Program-made: the position numbers and the translations under genes | Notes under the pieces: model-generated | What the model was told of the DNA's origin: nothing | What the model saw: the letters and a program-made list of their open reading frames with translations, nothing else | Databases searched by the model: none | Part shown: positions 1 to 5,764 of the stretch, one piece after another | Numbering within the stretch: position 1 is the first letter of the stretch | Layout of the letters: every line of letters starts with the position of its first letter | Origin: Gammaproteobacteria bacterium | GTDB lineage: Bacteria > Pseudomonadota > Gammaproteobacteria > Steroidobacterales > Steroidobacteraceae | Assembly (NCBI GenBank): GCA_027451085.1 | Contig: DAIDKA010000301.1 | Span: forward strand, 1-23,858 | Direction: 5' to 3' | Length of the DNA stretch: 23,858 nt

Positions 1-236
1 TCGAAGCCCGCGCAGCCAGGAAAGCCACGGATGGCACGGTCAGCGTGAATGCTGCAACGGAAATCTGTTTGAAGATTCCTGCAGGGCTTTTCAGCAGGCT
101 TGTCGTAACCGAATCCCTGGATGGCATCAAAGGCCGGTACGACACAGCATAGACCGCAGCAGCGGGAACAGTCGGCCCGCAAGGGAGACAGGACGGTCCG
201 GGACTGCGAACCTGCCGGAAAGGGCTTGGTGGGCAT
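1..236 (-). CDS. Cysteine-rich N-terminus of a probable pentapeptide-repeat family protein (partial, runs off the left edge)
   Basis: The frame starts with an ATG at 236-234 behind a strong GAGGAGGAG Shine-Dalgarno and stays open for 78 residues to the window edge. The visible part holds eight cysteines: C23, C26, C27, C30, C31, C52, C61 and C75. They lie in a pattern like ADCSRCCGLCC (21-31), then KPCRNL (50-55), FRCSIH (59-64) and RGFPGC (70-75). From memory, this kind of header precedes pentapeptide repeats in some bacterial proteins and could bind metal, but no repeats fall inside the window. The gene has its own sigma70-like promoter and a structured leader, both listed separately. A competing frame from 127 looks like a signal peptide but lacks a Shine-Dalgarno. 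The coding call is fairly sure; the family name is moderate. Confidence 0.62.
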   Translation of the reverse strand, partial: MPTKPFPAGSQSRTVLSPLRADCSRCCGLCCVVPAFDAIQGFGYDKPAEKPCRNLQTDFRCSIHADRAIRGFPGCAGF

Positions 237-237
237 G

Positions 238-319
238 GCTCCTCCTCGTTGGTCCGGCCCGAAATCAGGGCCGGAAATGACGAGGCCTCCCGGCGGTGCC
301 GGGAGGCCTCGTGAGGAGC
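238..319 (-). promoter_or_regulatory. Structured 5' leader: three-way junction that covers the Shine-Dalgarno
   Basis: Three perfect helices nest here. P1 pairs 313-319 with 238-244 (7 bp), P2 pairs 268-275 with 253-260 (8 bp, 7-nt loop), and P3 pairs 281-294 with 298-311 (14 bp, 3-nt loop). On the minus-strand transcript the 3' arm of P1 is GAGGAGC, which contains the ribosome-binding site and ends one base before the ATG at 236. Folding of P1 would therefore hide the start site. P3 has no U-tract on either strand, so it does not look like an ordinary terminator. I recognise no known riboswitch class. A regulatory role is inferred from structure only. Confidence 0.5.
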
Positions 320-335
320 GATCAATATGAGGTGG

Positions 336-365
336 ACTCTAGGGGGTGCGGGCCGGTGGTGTCAA
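336..365 (-). promoter_or_regulatory. Sigma70-like promoter for the left-edge cysteine-rich gene
   Basis: On the minus strand a consensus -35 TTGACA (365-360) is followed after 18 bp by TAGAGT (341-336), which matches four of six -10 positions. Transcription would begin near 329. The RNA would then start just ahead of the first arm of the leader structure at 319, and the whole untranslated region of about 93 nt would be that structure. Confidence 0.55.
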
Positions 366-401
366 CGGCGGGTTCAATCGCCCACAGTGTTAGGCCGTGC
401 G

Positions 402-430
402 TTGACATGTGCTGCACATGTTATTAGTGT
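402..430 (+). promoter_or_regulatory. Promoter of the vapBC-type operon
   Basis: A perfect -35 TTGACA (402-407) is followed after 17 bp by TAGTGT (425-430), a weak -10 with three matches. Predicted transcription starts at about 437-438, at or next to the antitoxin ATG at 438, so the mRNA would be leaderless or nearly so. That agrees with the lack of a Shine-Dalgarno before 438. The spacer holds the palindrome listed next. Confidence 0.5.
405..421. promoter_or_regulatory. Perfect 17-bp palindrome, likely antitoxin operator
   Basis: ACATGTGC-T-GCACATGT is an exact inverted repeat with 8-bp arms around one central base. It overlaps the end of the -35 and fills the spacer of the toxin-antitoxin promoter. 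Ribbon-helix-helix antitoxins of the VapB/FitA kind normally bind such palindromes in their own promoter with the toxin as co-repressor. Autoregulation is therefore inferred. A further CACATG half-match lies at 435-440, at the start codon. Confidence 0.55.
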
Positions 431-437
431 CGTCCAC

Positions 438-668
438 ATGCCACGCATGATCCAGCTGAGAAACGTCCCGGATGCGCTGCACCGCCAGTTGAAGGCGCGG
501 GCGGCGCTGGCGGGGTTGCCGCTGTCGGATTTTCTGATCCGGGAGGCGCGCAAGATCGTCGAATACCCCACTGCGGAGGAGATTCAGGAGCGGCTTAAGC
601 AGCGTGAACCCTATACCGGTCGGGTGGCCGCTGCTGATCTGGTGCGCGCGGAGCGTGACAGCCGTTGA
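438..668 (+). CDS. FitA/VapB-type ribbon-helix-helix antitoxin
   Basis: This 76-residue protein begins MPRMIQLRNVPDALHRQLK. It shows a short beta-strand (IQLRNV) followed by two helices (DALHRQLKARAALAG and LPLSDFLIREARKIVE), the ribbon-helix-helix DNA-binding fold of FitA/VapB antitoxins. The rest, up to AERDSR, is a charged tail of the kind that wraps and blocks the toxin. A longer frame opens at 327, but its extra 37 residues run across the promoter and operator, so 438 is preferred; 447 is also possible. The stop overlaps the TTG start of the toxin by four bases, so the pair is probably translationally coupled. Family assignment rests on motif recognition and on the PIN-domain neighbour. 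Confidence 0.82.
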   Translation: MPRMIQLRNVPDALHRQLKARAALAGLPLSDFLIREARKIVEYPTAEEIQERLKQREPYTGRVAAADLVRAERDSR

Positions 669-1060
669 TCGTCGTCGATGCCTCGGCAGTCATCGAACTG
701 CTGCTGCAGACCTCTCTGGGCCTGCGGGTGGAGGCGCGCGCCCTGAATCCGGATGTGCGCCTATGCGCCCCGCACCTGCTCGATCTCGAAGTCGCGCAGG
801 TTCTGCGTCGGATGGTGCGGATGAAGGAGCTTGCAGCCAGCCGTGCCCAGGAAGCGCTGGATGATTACGCGGGGCTGTTCATCGAGCGCATGGCACATCG
901 AGGCCTGCTACGCAGAATCTGGCAATTGCGGGAATCAGTGGTTGCATTCGATGCAGCATATGTCGTGCTGGCCGAGGTGCTGGATGCACCATTGCTGACC
1001 TGTGATGCGAAGCTGGCGCGCTCCCACCGACATCACGCCAACATCGAACTGATCAGGTAG
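665..1060 (+). CDS. VapC-like PIN-domain ribonuclease toxin
   Basis: This is a 131-residue PIN-domain protein, normal VapC size. The acidic metal-binding residues are visible: D5 in IVVDAS, E42 in DLEVAQ, D96 in VAFDAAYVVLAE and D114 in LLTCDAKLA. VapC toxins are Mg-dependent endoribonucleases that cleave tRNA or rRNA when freed from the antitoxin. The start is a TTG at 665 that overlaps the antitoxin stop. GGAG at 650-653 lies 11 bases upstream of it. All catalytic residues are present, so the toxin looks intact. It ends convergent with the iminopeptidase gene. Confidence 0.88.
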   Translation: MIVVDASAVIELLLQTSLGLRVEARALNPDVRLCAPHLLDLEVAQVLRRMVRMKELAASRAQEALDDYAGLFIERMAHRGLLRRIWQLRESVVAFDAAYVVLAEVLDAPLLTCDAKLARSHRHHANIELIR

Positions 1061-1105
1061 TTGTACCGCCATGCGGCCGCTGGCGTAGCCTGACTGAGCC
1101 GGGTC

Positions 1106-2287
1106 CTACTTTCCCTGTTTCTTCCCGTTCTTTCCGAACTGGTCCGTGGCCTTGACCAGCTCCGCCGTCGTGCCGGTTTCAAACGCGGAGTGGCCGGCAT
1201 CGGGGATGATGCGCAGGTCCGCTTCCGGCCAGGCGCGGTGCAGGTCCCAGGCGCTGCGGATGGGGCACACGACATCGTAGCGGCCCTGCACGATCACGGC
1301 CTGGATGTTCCGGATGCGGTCGACGTCCGCCAGCAACTGGTCGTCCTGGCGGAAGAAACCGCCATTTATGAAATAGTGGCACTCGATGCGCGCGAAGGCT
1401 GCGGCATAGGCGTCGTCCTGCTGGAACCTGGCGACGTAGTCGGGATTGAAACTCAGGTAGCTGGTGGCGCCTTCCCAGATCGACCAGGCGCGGGCGGCTT
1501 TGGCGACCACCTTGGGATCGCTGCTGGTGAGGCGCTTGTAGTAGGCGCTGATCATGTCTCCGCGTTCGGCGGGCGGGATGGGCTCGACGTAGTGTTCCCA
1601 CAGGTCCGGGTACAGCGCCGCGGCGCCGCCGGGGTTCTGGTAGAACCAATCGAGTTCCCAGCGCCGCAGCATGAAGATGCCGCGCAGCACCAGTTCGGTG
1701 ACGCGCTCGGGGTGCGCCTGAGCGTAGGCCAGCGCCAGGGTGGAGCCCCAGGAGCCGCCGAACACCAGCCAGCGCTCGATCCCCAAGTGCTCACGCAGGC
1801 TTTCGATGTCCTGCACCAGGTGCCAGGTGGTGTTGTCCTCAAGGCTGGCGTGCGGGCGACTCCTGCCGCAGCCACGCTGGTCCAGCAGTACGATGCGGTA
1901 GACCTTGGGATCGAAAAAGCGCCGCATGGAGGAGTCGGTGCCGCCGCCGGGACCGCCGTGCAGGAACACCGCCGGCTTGCCACGCGGATTGCCGCTTTCC
2001 TCGTAATAGATCTCGTGGACGGCCGAGACCCGCAGATAGCCGCTGTTGAAGGGGCTGATGGGCGGGTACAGGACGCCGGCCTTCGCAGTGGCCTTCACGG
2101 GCTTGCGCGCGGCGCGGGCCTTTGCCGGAGCTTTCCCGGTCTTGCGGGCAGGCGGGCGCTGGGCGGCCTTGGTCCTGGGGACCGGTTTTGCCGCCGCCCG
2201 GGTGGCACGGCTCTTGCGTCCGGGAGCCGTCCGGTCGGTGCTTCCGGCCCTGGAGCGGGTCTTTTTGCGTGCTTTGGCCGTCGCCAT
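1106..2287 (-). CDS. pip: Proline iminopeptidase (alpha/beta hydrolase, S33) with a basic N-terminal extension
   Basis: The 393-residue protein has a complete S33 prolyl aminopeptidase domain from about residue 73. It shows the oxyanion motif HGGPGGG (110-116), the nucleophile elbow GGSWGS with S179, D338 in GRYDVVCP and H366 in DAGHSAFE. The enzyme removes N-terminal proline from peptides in the cytoplasm. Family members usually begin at LYPPI; here about 70 Lys/Ala/Arg/Pro-rich residues come first. The only ATG in the extension is its own start at 2287, and I saw no ATG, GTG or TTG close to the domain start, so the extension is probably translated. A frame back to 2350 would run into holA. 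No clear Shine-Dalgarno precedes 2287. The gene diverges from the holA operon. Confidence 0.9.
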   Translation of the reverse strand: MATAKARKKTRSRAGSTDRTAPGRKSRATRAAAKPVPRTKAAQRPPARKTGKAPAKARAARKPVKATAKAGVLYPPISPFNSGYLRVSAVHEIYYEESGNPRGKPAVFLHGGPGGGTDSSMRRFFDPKVYRIVLLDQRGCGRSRPHASLEDNTTWHLVQDIESLREHLGIERWLVFGGSWGSTLALAYAQAHPERVTELVLRGIFMLRRWELDWFYQNPGGAAALYPDLWEHYVEPIPPAERGDMISAYYKRLTSSDPKVVAKAARAWSIWEGATSYLSFNPDYVARFQQDDAYAAAFARIECHYFINGGFFRQDDQLLADVDRIRNIQAVIVQGRYDVVCPIRSAWDLHRAWPEADLRIIPDAGHSAFETGTTAELVKATDQFGKNGKKQGK

Positions 2288-2304
2288 AGGGGTTCTAAGG
2301 TAGC

Positions 2305-2343
2305 ATGGCGGCCATGTCCGTGTTGCTGTCCCGCCGCTCTTGA
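2305..2343 (+). other. Possible 12-codon leader ORF overlapping the holA start
   Basis: ATG at 2305, preceded by AAGG (2297-2300), opens a reading frame encoding MAAMSVLLSRRS. It stops with TGA at 2341-2343, inside the TTG start region of holA (2340-2342). holA itself has no visible Shine-Dalgarno. Translation of this mini-ORF could therefore deliver ribosomes to holA. This is inference from arrangement; the ORF is short enough to arise by chance. Confidence 0.25.
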
Positions 2344-3338
2344 AGATCAAGCCTGAGTCGCTCGAAGCGCAGCTGCGCGAACGGCTGCTGCCCGCCTACC
2401 TGATCAGCGGGGATGAACCGCTACTGGCCGGCGAGGCGGCAGATGCGGTGCGCCGCGCTGCCCGCGCACAGGGCTTCACGGAGCGCGAGGTCCATTTCAT
2501 GGACCGTGGCGGGGACTGGGACGCGGTGCGTGAGTCAGTGGCCTCGATGTCGCTGTTCGCCGAACGCAAAATCGTGGAGGTGCGGATGCCCACCGGCCGC
2601 CCGGGTGTCACGGGCGCCAAGGCGCTGAAGGCCGTCGTCGAGGCGGGCGGTGCCGACAATCTAATCATGATCCTCACCGGCCGGCTGGAGCGCGAAGTCG
2701 CCAACAGCGATTGGGTGCGCGCCGTGGAGGTTCAGGGTGGCGTGGTGACCGTGTGGCCGCTGCCGCCGCCGCAGCTGATTCCCTGGCTGGAGCAGCGCTG
2801 CCGCAAGCTTAAGTTGCAGCCCACGCGCGAGGCACTGGAACTGCTGGCCGAGCGCACCGAGGGCAACCTGCTGGCCGCGCAGCAGGAGCTGGAAAAACTC
2901 AACCTGCTGGCGCCGGACGGCAGGATCGATGCGCAGGCGGTGCTGGCCAGTTCGTCTGACAGTGCGCGCTTCGATGTCGGTGAACTCGACCGCGCGCTCT
3001 CGCAGGGGGATTGCCCGCGCGCATTGCGCGTGCTCGCCGGTCTGCGTGCGGAAGGCGTGGAACTGCCGCTGGTGCTGTGGGCTGTGAACAAGGCGCTGCA
3101 CGCGGTGGCCTCCGCCAACAGCGGCGGTGGCGCGAGCCGCGGCGGCTATGGTGGCTACGGCCCATCCGCGAGGCCGCGCCGGCTGCGGGTGTCGCTCGCA
3201 GCCGTGGTGGCGCGCGCGGCGCGCGCCGATGGCATGGCCAAGGGGCGGTTGCGCGGTGACGCCTGGGACGAACTGGCCCTGCTGGCCGCTGATTTATGCG
3301 GACTGCCGGGCTTGCCGCTGGCGACCAATCTCAACTGA
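2340..3338 (+). CDS. holA: DNA polymerase III subunit delta
   Basis: This 332-residue protein matches the delta subunit of the clamp loader, which opens the beta sliding clamp for loading onto DNA. Recognisable parts are the N-terminal LLPAYLISGDEPLL (17-30), the ERKIVEVRMP strand (75-84), LLAERTEGNLLAAQQELEKL (168-187) and the collar region LPLVLWAVNKALH (242-254). Known nadD and rsfS follow at once, the usual order. The start is TTG at 2340, since nothing better is in frame. A glycine/serine/tyrosine-rich insert at about 262-274 is unusual. The usual upstream neighbours leuS and lptE are absent. First gene of the eight-gene operon. Confidence 0.93.
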   Translation: MKIKPESLEAQLRERLLPAYLISGDEPLLAGEAADAVRRAARAQGFTEREVHFMDRGGDWDAVRESVASMSLFAERKIVEVRMPTGRPGVTGAKALKAVVEAGGADNLIMILTGRLEREVANSDWVRAVEVQGGVVTVWPLPPPQLIPWLEQRCRKLKLQPTREALELLAERTEGNLLAAQQELEKLNLLAPDGRIDAQAVLASSSDSARFDVGELDRALSQGDCPRALRVLAGLRAEGVELPLVLWAVNKALHAVASANSGGGASRGGYGGYGPSARPRRLRVSLAAVVARAARADGMAKGRLRGDAWDELALLAADLCGLPGLPLATNLN

Positions 3339-3345
3339 AGACCTG

Positions 3346-3996
3346 ATGATGCTGAATCCGATCGGACTGTTTGGCGGCACTTTTGATCCCATCCACTACG
3401 GACACCTGCGCACCGCCTTTGAGCTGTGGCAGCAGCTGGCGCTGTCGGAAGTGCGCTTCCTGCCCAGTGGCAGCCCTCCGCACCGGGCGGAGACCCGCGC
3501 CAGCGCCGAGCTGCGCCTGCAGATGGTGCGCGCGGCCGTGGCGGACCAGCCCGGCTTCGTGGTCGATGACCGCGAAGTGCGCCGCACCGGTCTGTCCTAC
3601 TCGGTCGACACGCTGACGGAACTGCGCCAGGAAAATCCCGGCCGCTCGATGTGCCTGCTGCTGGGCATGGATGCCTTCCTGGGGCTGCCCAACTGGCACC
3701 GCTGGCGCGAGCTGTTCGACCTGACGCATATCGTGGTGGTGCATCGTCCGGGCTGGAAGGCGCCGGCGCTGGGCCCGCTGGGCGAGGTGCTGGTGGACCG
3801 CGGCACCGGCAGCGTGCGCGACCTGCACGAGACCCCGGCCGGCAAGATCCATGTCCATGTGCCCACGCAGCTGGAGATCTCCTCCACGGAGCTGCGGCAG
3901 CTGATCGTTGCCGGGCGCGACCCGCGCTATCTCGTACCGGACCCGGTGCGCAGGATCATCCTGGACAGCGGGTGTTATGCTTCCCCAGCGCGCTGA
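3346..3996 (+). CDS. nadD: Nicotinate-nucleotide adenylyltransferase
   Basis: This 216-residue cytoplasmic enzyme joins nicotinate mononucleotide and ATP to form deamido-NAD, a step in NAD synthesis. The nucleotidyltransferase signature GLFGGTFDPIHYGH (7-20), LLLGMDAF (104-111) and the C-terminal EISSTELR (177-184, the ISSTxxR motif) are all intact. Length is typical. The start is one of two adjacent ATG codons (3346 or 3349), seven bases after the holA stop. A longer frame reaches back to 3127 but only shadows holA. Co-transcribed with holA and rsfS. Confidence 0.96.
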   Translation: MMLNPIGLFGGTFDPIHYGHLRTAFELWQQLALSEVRFLPSGSPPHRAETRASAELRLQMVRAAVADQPGFVVDDREVRRTGLSYSVDTLTELRQENPGRSMCLLLGMDAFLGLPNWHRWRELFDLTHIVVVHRPGWKAPALGPLGEVLVDRGTGSVRDLHETPAGKIHVHVPTQLEISSTELRQLIVAGRDPRYLVPDPVRRIILDSGCYASPAR

Positions 3997-4039
3997 AAGC
4001 CACGCTGATATCCGCCATTCAACAAGGAGACCGCACCCT

Positions 4040-4543
4040 TTGGCAGCAGCATCCCGCCCCCGCTCCCGCAGCACCGCCGCCAAGTCCGCCGTGGTGACCC
4101 TGGTCCAGGCCGCCCTTGCGGACATGAAGGCCGTCAATATCAAGGTCCTGGACGTCCGTGGCCTGACCGACATCGCCGATACCCTGATCATCGCGTCGGG
4201 CAACTCGGACCGCCATGTACGGTCCATCGCCGACCGCGTCGTCCAGGCGGCCAAGGCCGCGGGGCACCGCCCCTACGGTGTTGAGGGCGCACGCGATGGC
4301 GAGTGGGCGCTTGTGGACCTCCACGATGTCATCGTCCACGTGATGTTGCCGCGCGTACGCGAGTTCTATGGCCTGGAGGCCCTGTGGGACCAGCCGGCCA
4401 GCAAGCCCGCCGCAGCGGACAAGAAGCCGGTTGCGAAGAAGAAGGCCCCTGCGCGCAAGCAAGCGCCGGCGGCGAAGGCCGCTGCCGGGTCAAAGGGCGG
4501 CGCCCGGCGCCCCGTGCGCACGGTCCGCAAGCCCAGGGCCTGA
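4040..4543 (+). CDS. rsfS: Ribosome silencing factor RsfS with a basic C-terminal tail
   Basis: Residues 17-118 are a complete RsfS (DUF143) domain, seen in ADMKAVNIKVLDVRGL, DTLIIASGNSDRHV and GEWALVDLHDVIVHVMLPRVREFY. RsfS binds ribosomal protein L14 and blocks subunit joining when nutrients are low. The start is TTG at 4040, ten bases after AAGGAG (4024-4029). Family members usually stop soon after the domain. Here about 50 Lys/Ala/Pro/Arg-rich residues follow, with PVAKKKAPARKQ and similar blocks. This tail resembles the extension on the iminopeptidase 1.8 kb upstream. GTG codons at 4091/4094 are alternative starts. Confidence 0.93.
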   Translation: MAAASRPRSRSTAAKSAVVTLVQAALADMKAVNIKVLDVRGLTDIADTLIIASGNSDRHVRSIADRVVQAAKAAGHRPYGVEGARDGEWALVDLHDVIVHVMLPRVREFYGLEALWDQPASKPAAADKKPVAKKKAPARKQAPAAKAAAGSKGGARRPVRTVRKPRA

Positions 4544-4621
4544 ACGGCCTCGGGCTTGCTCAAGGCCCGGGATGCAGGATACCGGGCGGTGGCTGTGCAC
4601 CTTGCGGATCATGGGGTTGCC

Positions 4622-5092
4622 ATGCGTGTACGTGTGATCGCAGTGGGCGAGCGCATGCCGCACTGGGTGGATGAGGTGTTCGCGGACTATGCGAAGCGTC
4701 TACCGCCCACGCTCAAGCCCGTTCTGATCCGGATCCCGGCCGGGGCGCGCAGTGCTGGACGGGATGCCGCCCAGGCCATGCGAGTGGAGGGTGAGCGCAT
4801 CCTTGCGCAGCTTGCACCACGGGATTTTGTGATCGCCCTGGATGAGCACGGCCGGCAGTTCACCACCCGCGAGTTCGCCACCTGGCTCAAGGATCGCATG
4901 CAGGACGGGCGCGACCTTGCGTTCCTGATCGGCGGCCCGGATGGTCACGCACCGGATGTCCTGGCGCGCGCAGACCTCAAGTGGTCGCTGTCGAAGCTGA
5001 CGCTGCCGCATCCCATGGTGCGGGTGGTGCTGGGCGAGCAGCTGTATCGCGCCCACACCGTCATCAGTGGACATCCCTATCACCGCGATTGA
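4622..5092 (+). CDS. rlmH: 23S rRNA (pseudouridine1915-N3)-methyltransferase RlmH
   Basis: This 156-residue SPOUT-fold enzyme methylates pseudouridine 1915 in helix 69 of 23S rRNA, using S-adenosylmethionine on assembled 70S ribosomes. The knot signatures FLIGGPDGH (101-109) and SLSKLTLPHPMVR (122-134) with GEQLYRA are intact. So is the C-terminal HPYHRD that reaches the target site. Length matches the family. ATG 4622 is chosen because the protein then begins MRVRVIAVGERMP like known RlmH; an upstream frame to 4556 adds unlike sequence. It lies 78 bases after rsfS, a common pairing. Confidence 0.97.
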   Translation: MRVRVIAVGERMPHWVDEVFADYAKRLPPTLKPVLIRIPAGARSAGRDAAQAMRVEGERILAQLAPRDFVIALDEHGRQFTTREFATWLKDRMQDGRDLAFLIGGPDGHAPDVLARADLKWSLSKLTLPHPMVRVVLGEQLYRAHTVISGHPYHRD

Positions 5093-5167
5093 GACTAAGC
5101 GCGATGAAAACCACGCTTTTCAGCGCGCGTGCCGGAAGGGCCGCAGGCCGCTTTCGGCCCGAGGGCG

Positions 5168-5764
5168 ATGATGCTTGAACCTGTACTGCGCCTGGCCTCG
5201 GCCTCACCCCGCCGCCGTGAACTGCTGACCCAGATCGGTGTGCCGCACGTGGTGGCTCCGGCCGACGTGGACGAGAGCCTCGTGGCAGGGGAGTCCGCGC
5301 GCGACTATGTGCTGCGCCTGGCCCGCGCGAAGGCGCAGGCGGCCTGGGATGCCGCAAGCAGCCTGCCCGTGCTGGGCGCCGACACGACGGTGGTGCTGGA
5401 CGGCGCGATATTCGGCAAGCCCAGGGGGTGCGAGGAGGCTGACAGCATGCTGCGGGCGTTGTCCGGCCGCACGCATGAGGTGCTGACCGCGGTTGCGCTG
5501 GCCTCCCGCGCGGGTGTTGCGCAGGCGCTGTCGGTGAGCCAGGTGCGCCTGCGGCCCACCACGATCGAAGAGCGCGCGCGTTACTGGGACAGCGGCGAGC
5601 CGCGCGACAAGGCCGGCGGCTATGCCATCCAGGGCCTGGGGGCAGTGTTCATCGAGGCCCTGTCGGGCAGCTATTCCGGGGTCATGGGATTGCCACTGTT
5701 CGAGACCGCGCGGCTGCTCGCGGCCGCCAACGTGCCGTGCTGGCTGCGGGAGCCTGCCGGATGA
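5168..5764 (+). CDS. maf: Maf-family nucleoside triphosphate pyrophosphatase (YhdE type, dTTP/UTP)
   Basis: This 198-residue protein carries the Maf signatures SASPRR (11-16), GADTTVVLDG with catalytic D72, GKP (83-85), SGRTHEVLTAVAL (99-111) and DKAGGYAIQGLG (147-158). Maf proteins hydrolyse non-canonical and some canonical NTPs to NMP and pyrophosphate. The YhdE subgroup acts on dTTP and UTP, and the position next to rng supports that subgroup. ATG 5168 follows GAGGG and gives a canonical N-terminus; a GTG-type frame at 5129 is less likely. Its stop overlaps the rng start (ATGA). Confidence 0.94.
   Translation: MMLEPVLRLASASPRRRELLTQIGVPHVVAPADVDESLVAGESARDYVLRLARAKAQAAWDAASSLPVLGADTTVVLDGAIFGKPRGCEEADSMLRALSGRTHEVLTAVALASRAGVAQALSVSQVRLRPTTIEERARYWDSGEPRDKAGGYAIQGLGAVFIEALSGSYSGVMGLPLFETARLLAAANVPCWLREPAG

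Noticed and set aside
1..127. Minus-strand frame from ATG 127 that looks like a signal peptide
   Set aside because: It overlaps the cysteine-rich frame from 236, which has a strong Shine-Dalgarno, a promoter and family-like motifs. The signal-like frame has none of these.
281..311. 14-bp hairpin as an intrinsic terminator
   Set aside because: No U-tract on either strand. It is better explained as one arm of the leader structure.
121..330. Plus-strand 69-residue ORF over the leader region
   Set aside because: Antisense to the cysteine-rich gene and its leader; low-complexity composition and no ribosome site.
1190..2356. Long plus-strand ORF opposite the iminopeptidase
   Set aside because: High-GC antisense shadow; no family motifs, and the minus strand carries full catalytic motifs.
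5104..5178. 24-codon ORF between rlmH and maf
   Set aside because: No ribosome site; it runs into the maf start in another frame and has no supporting feature.
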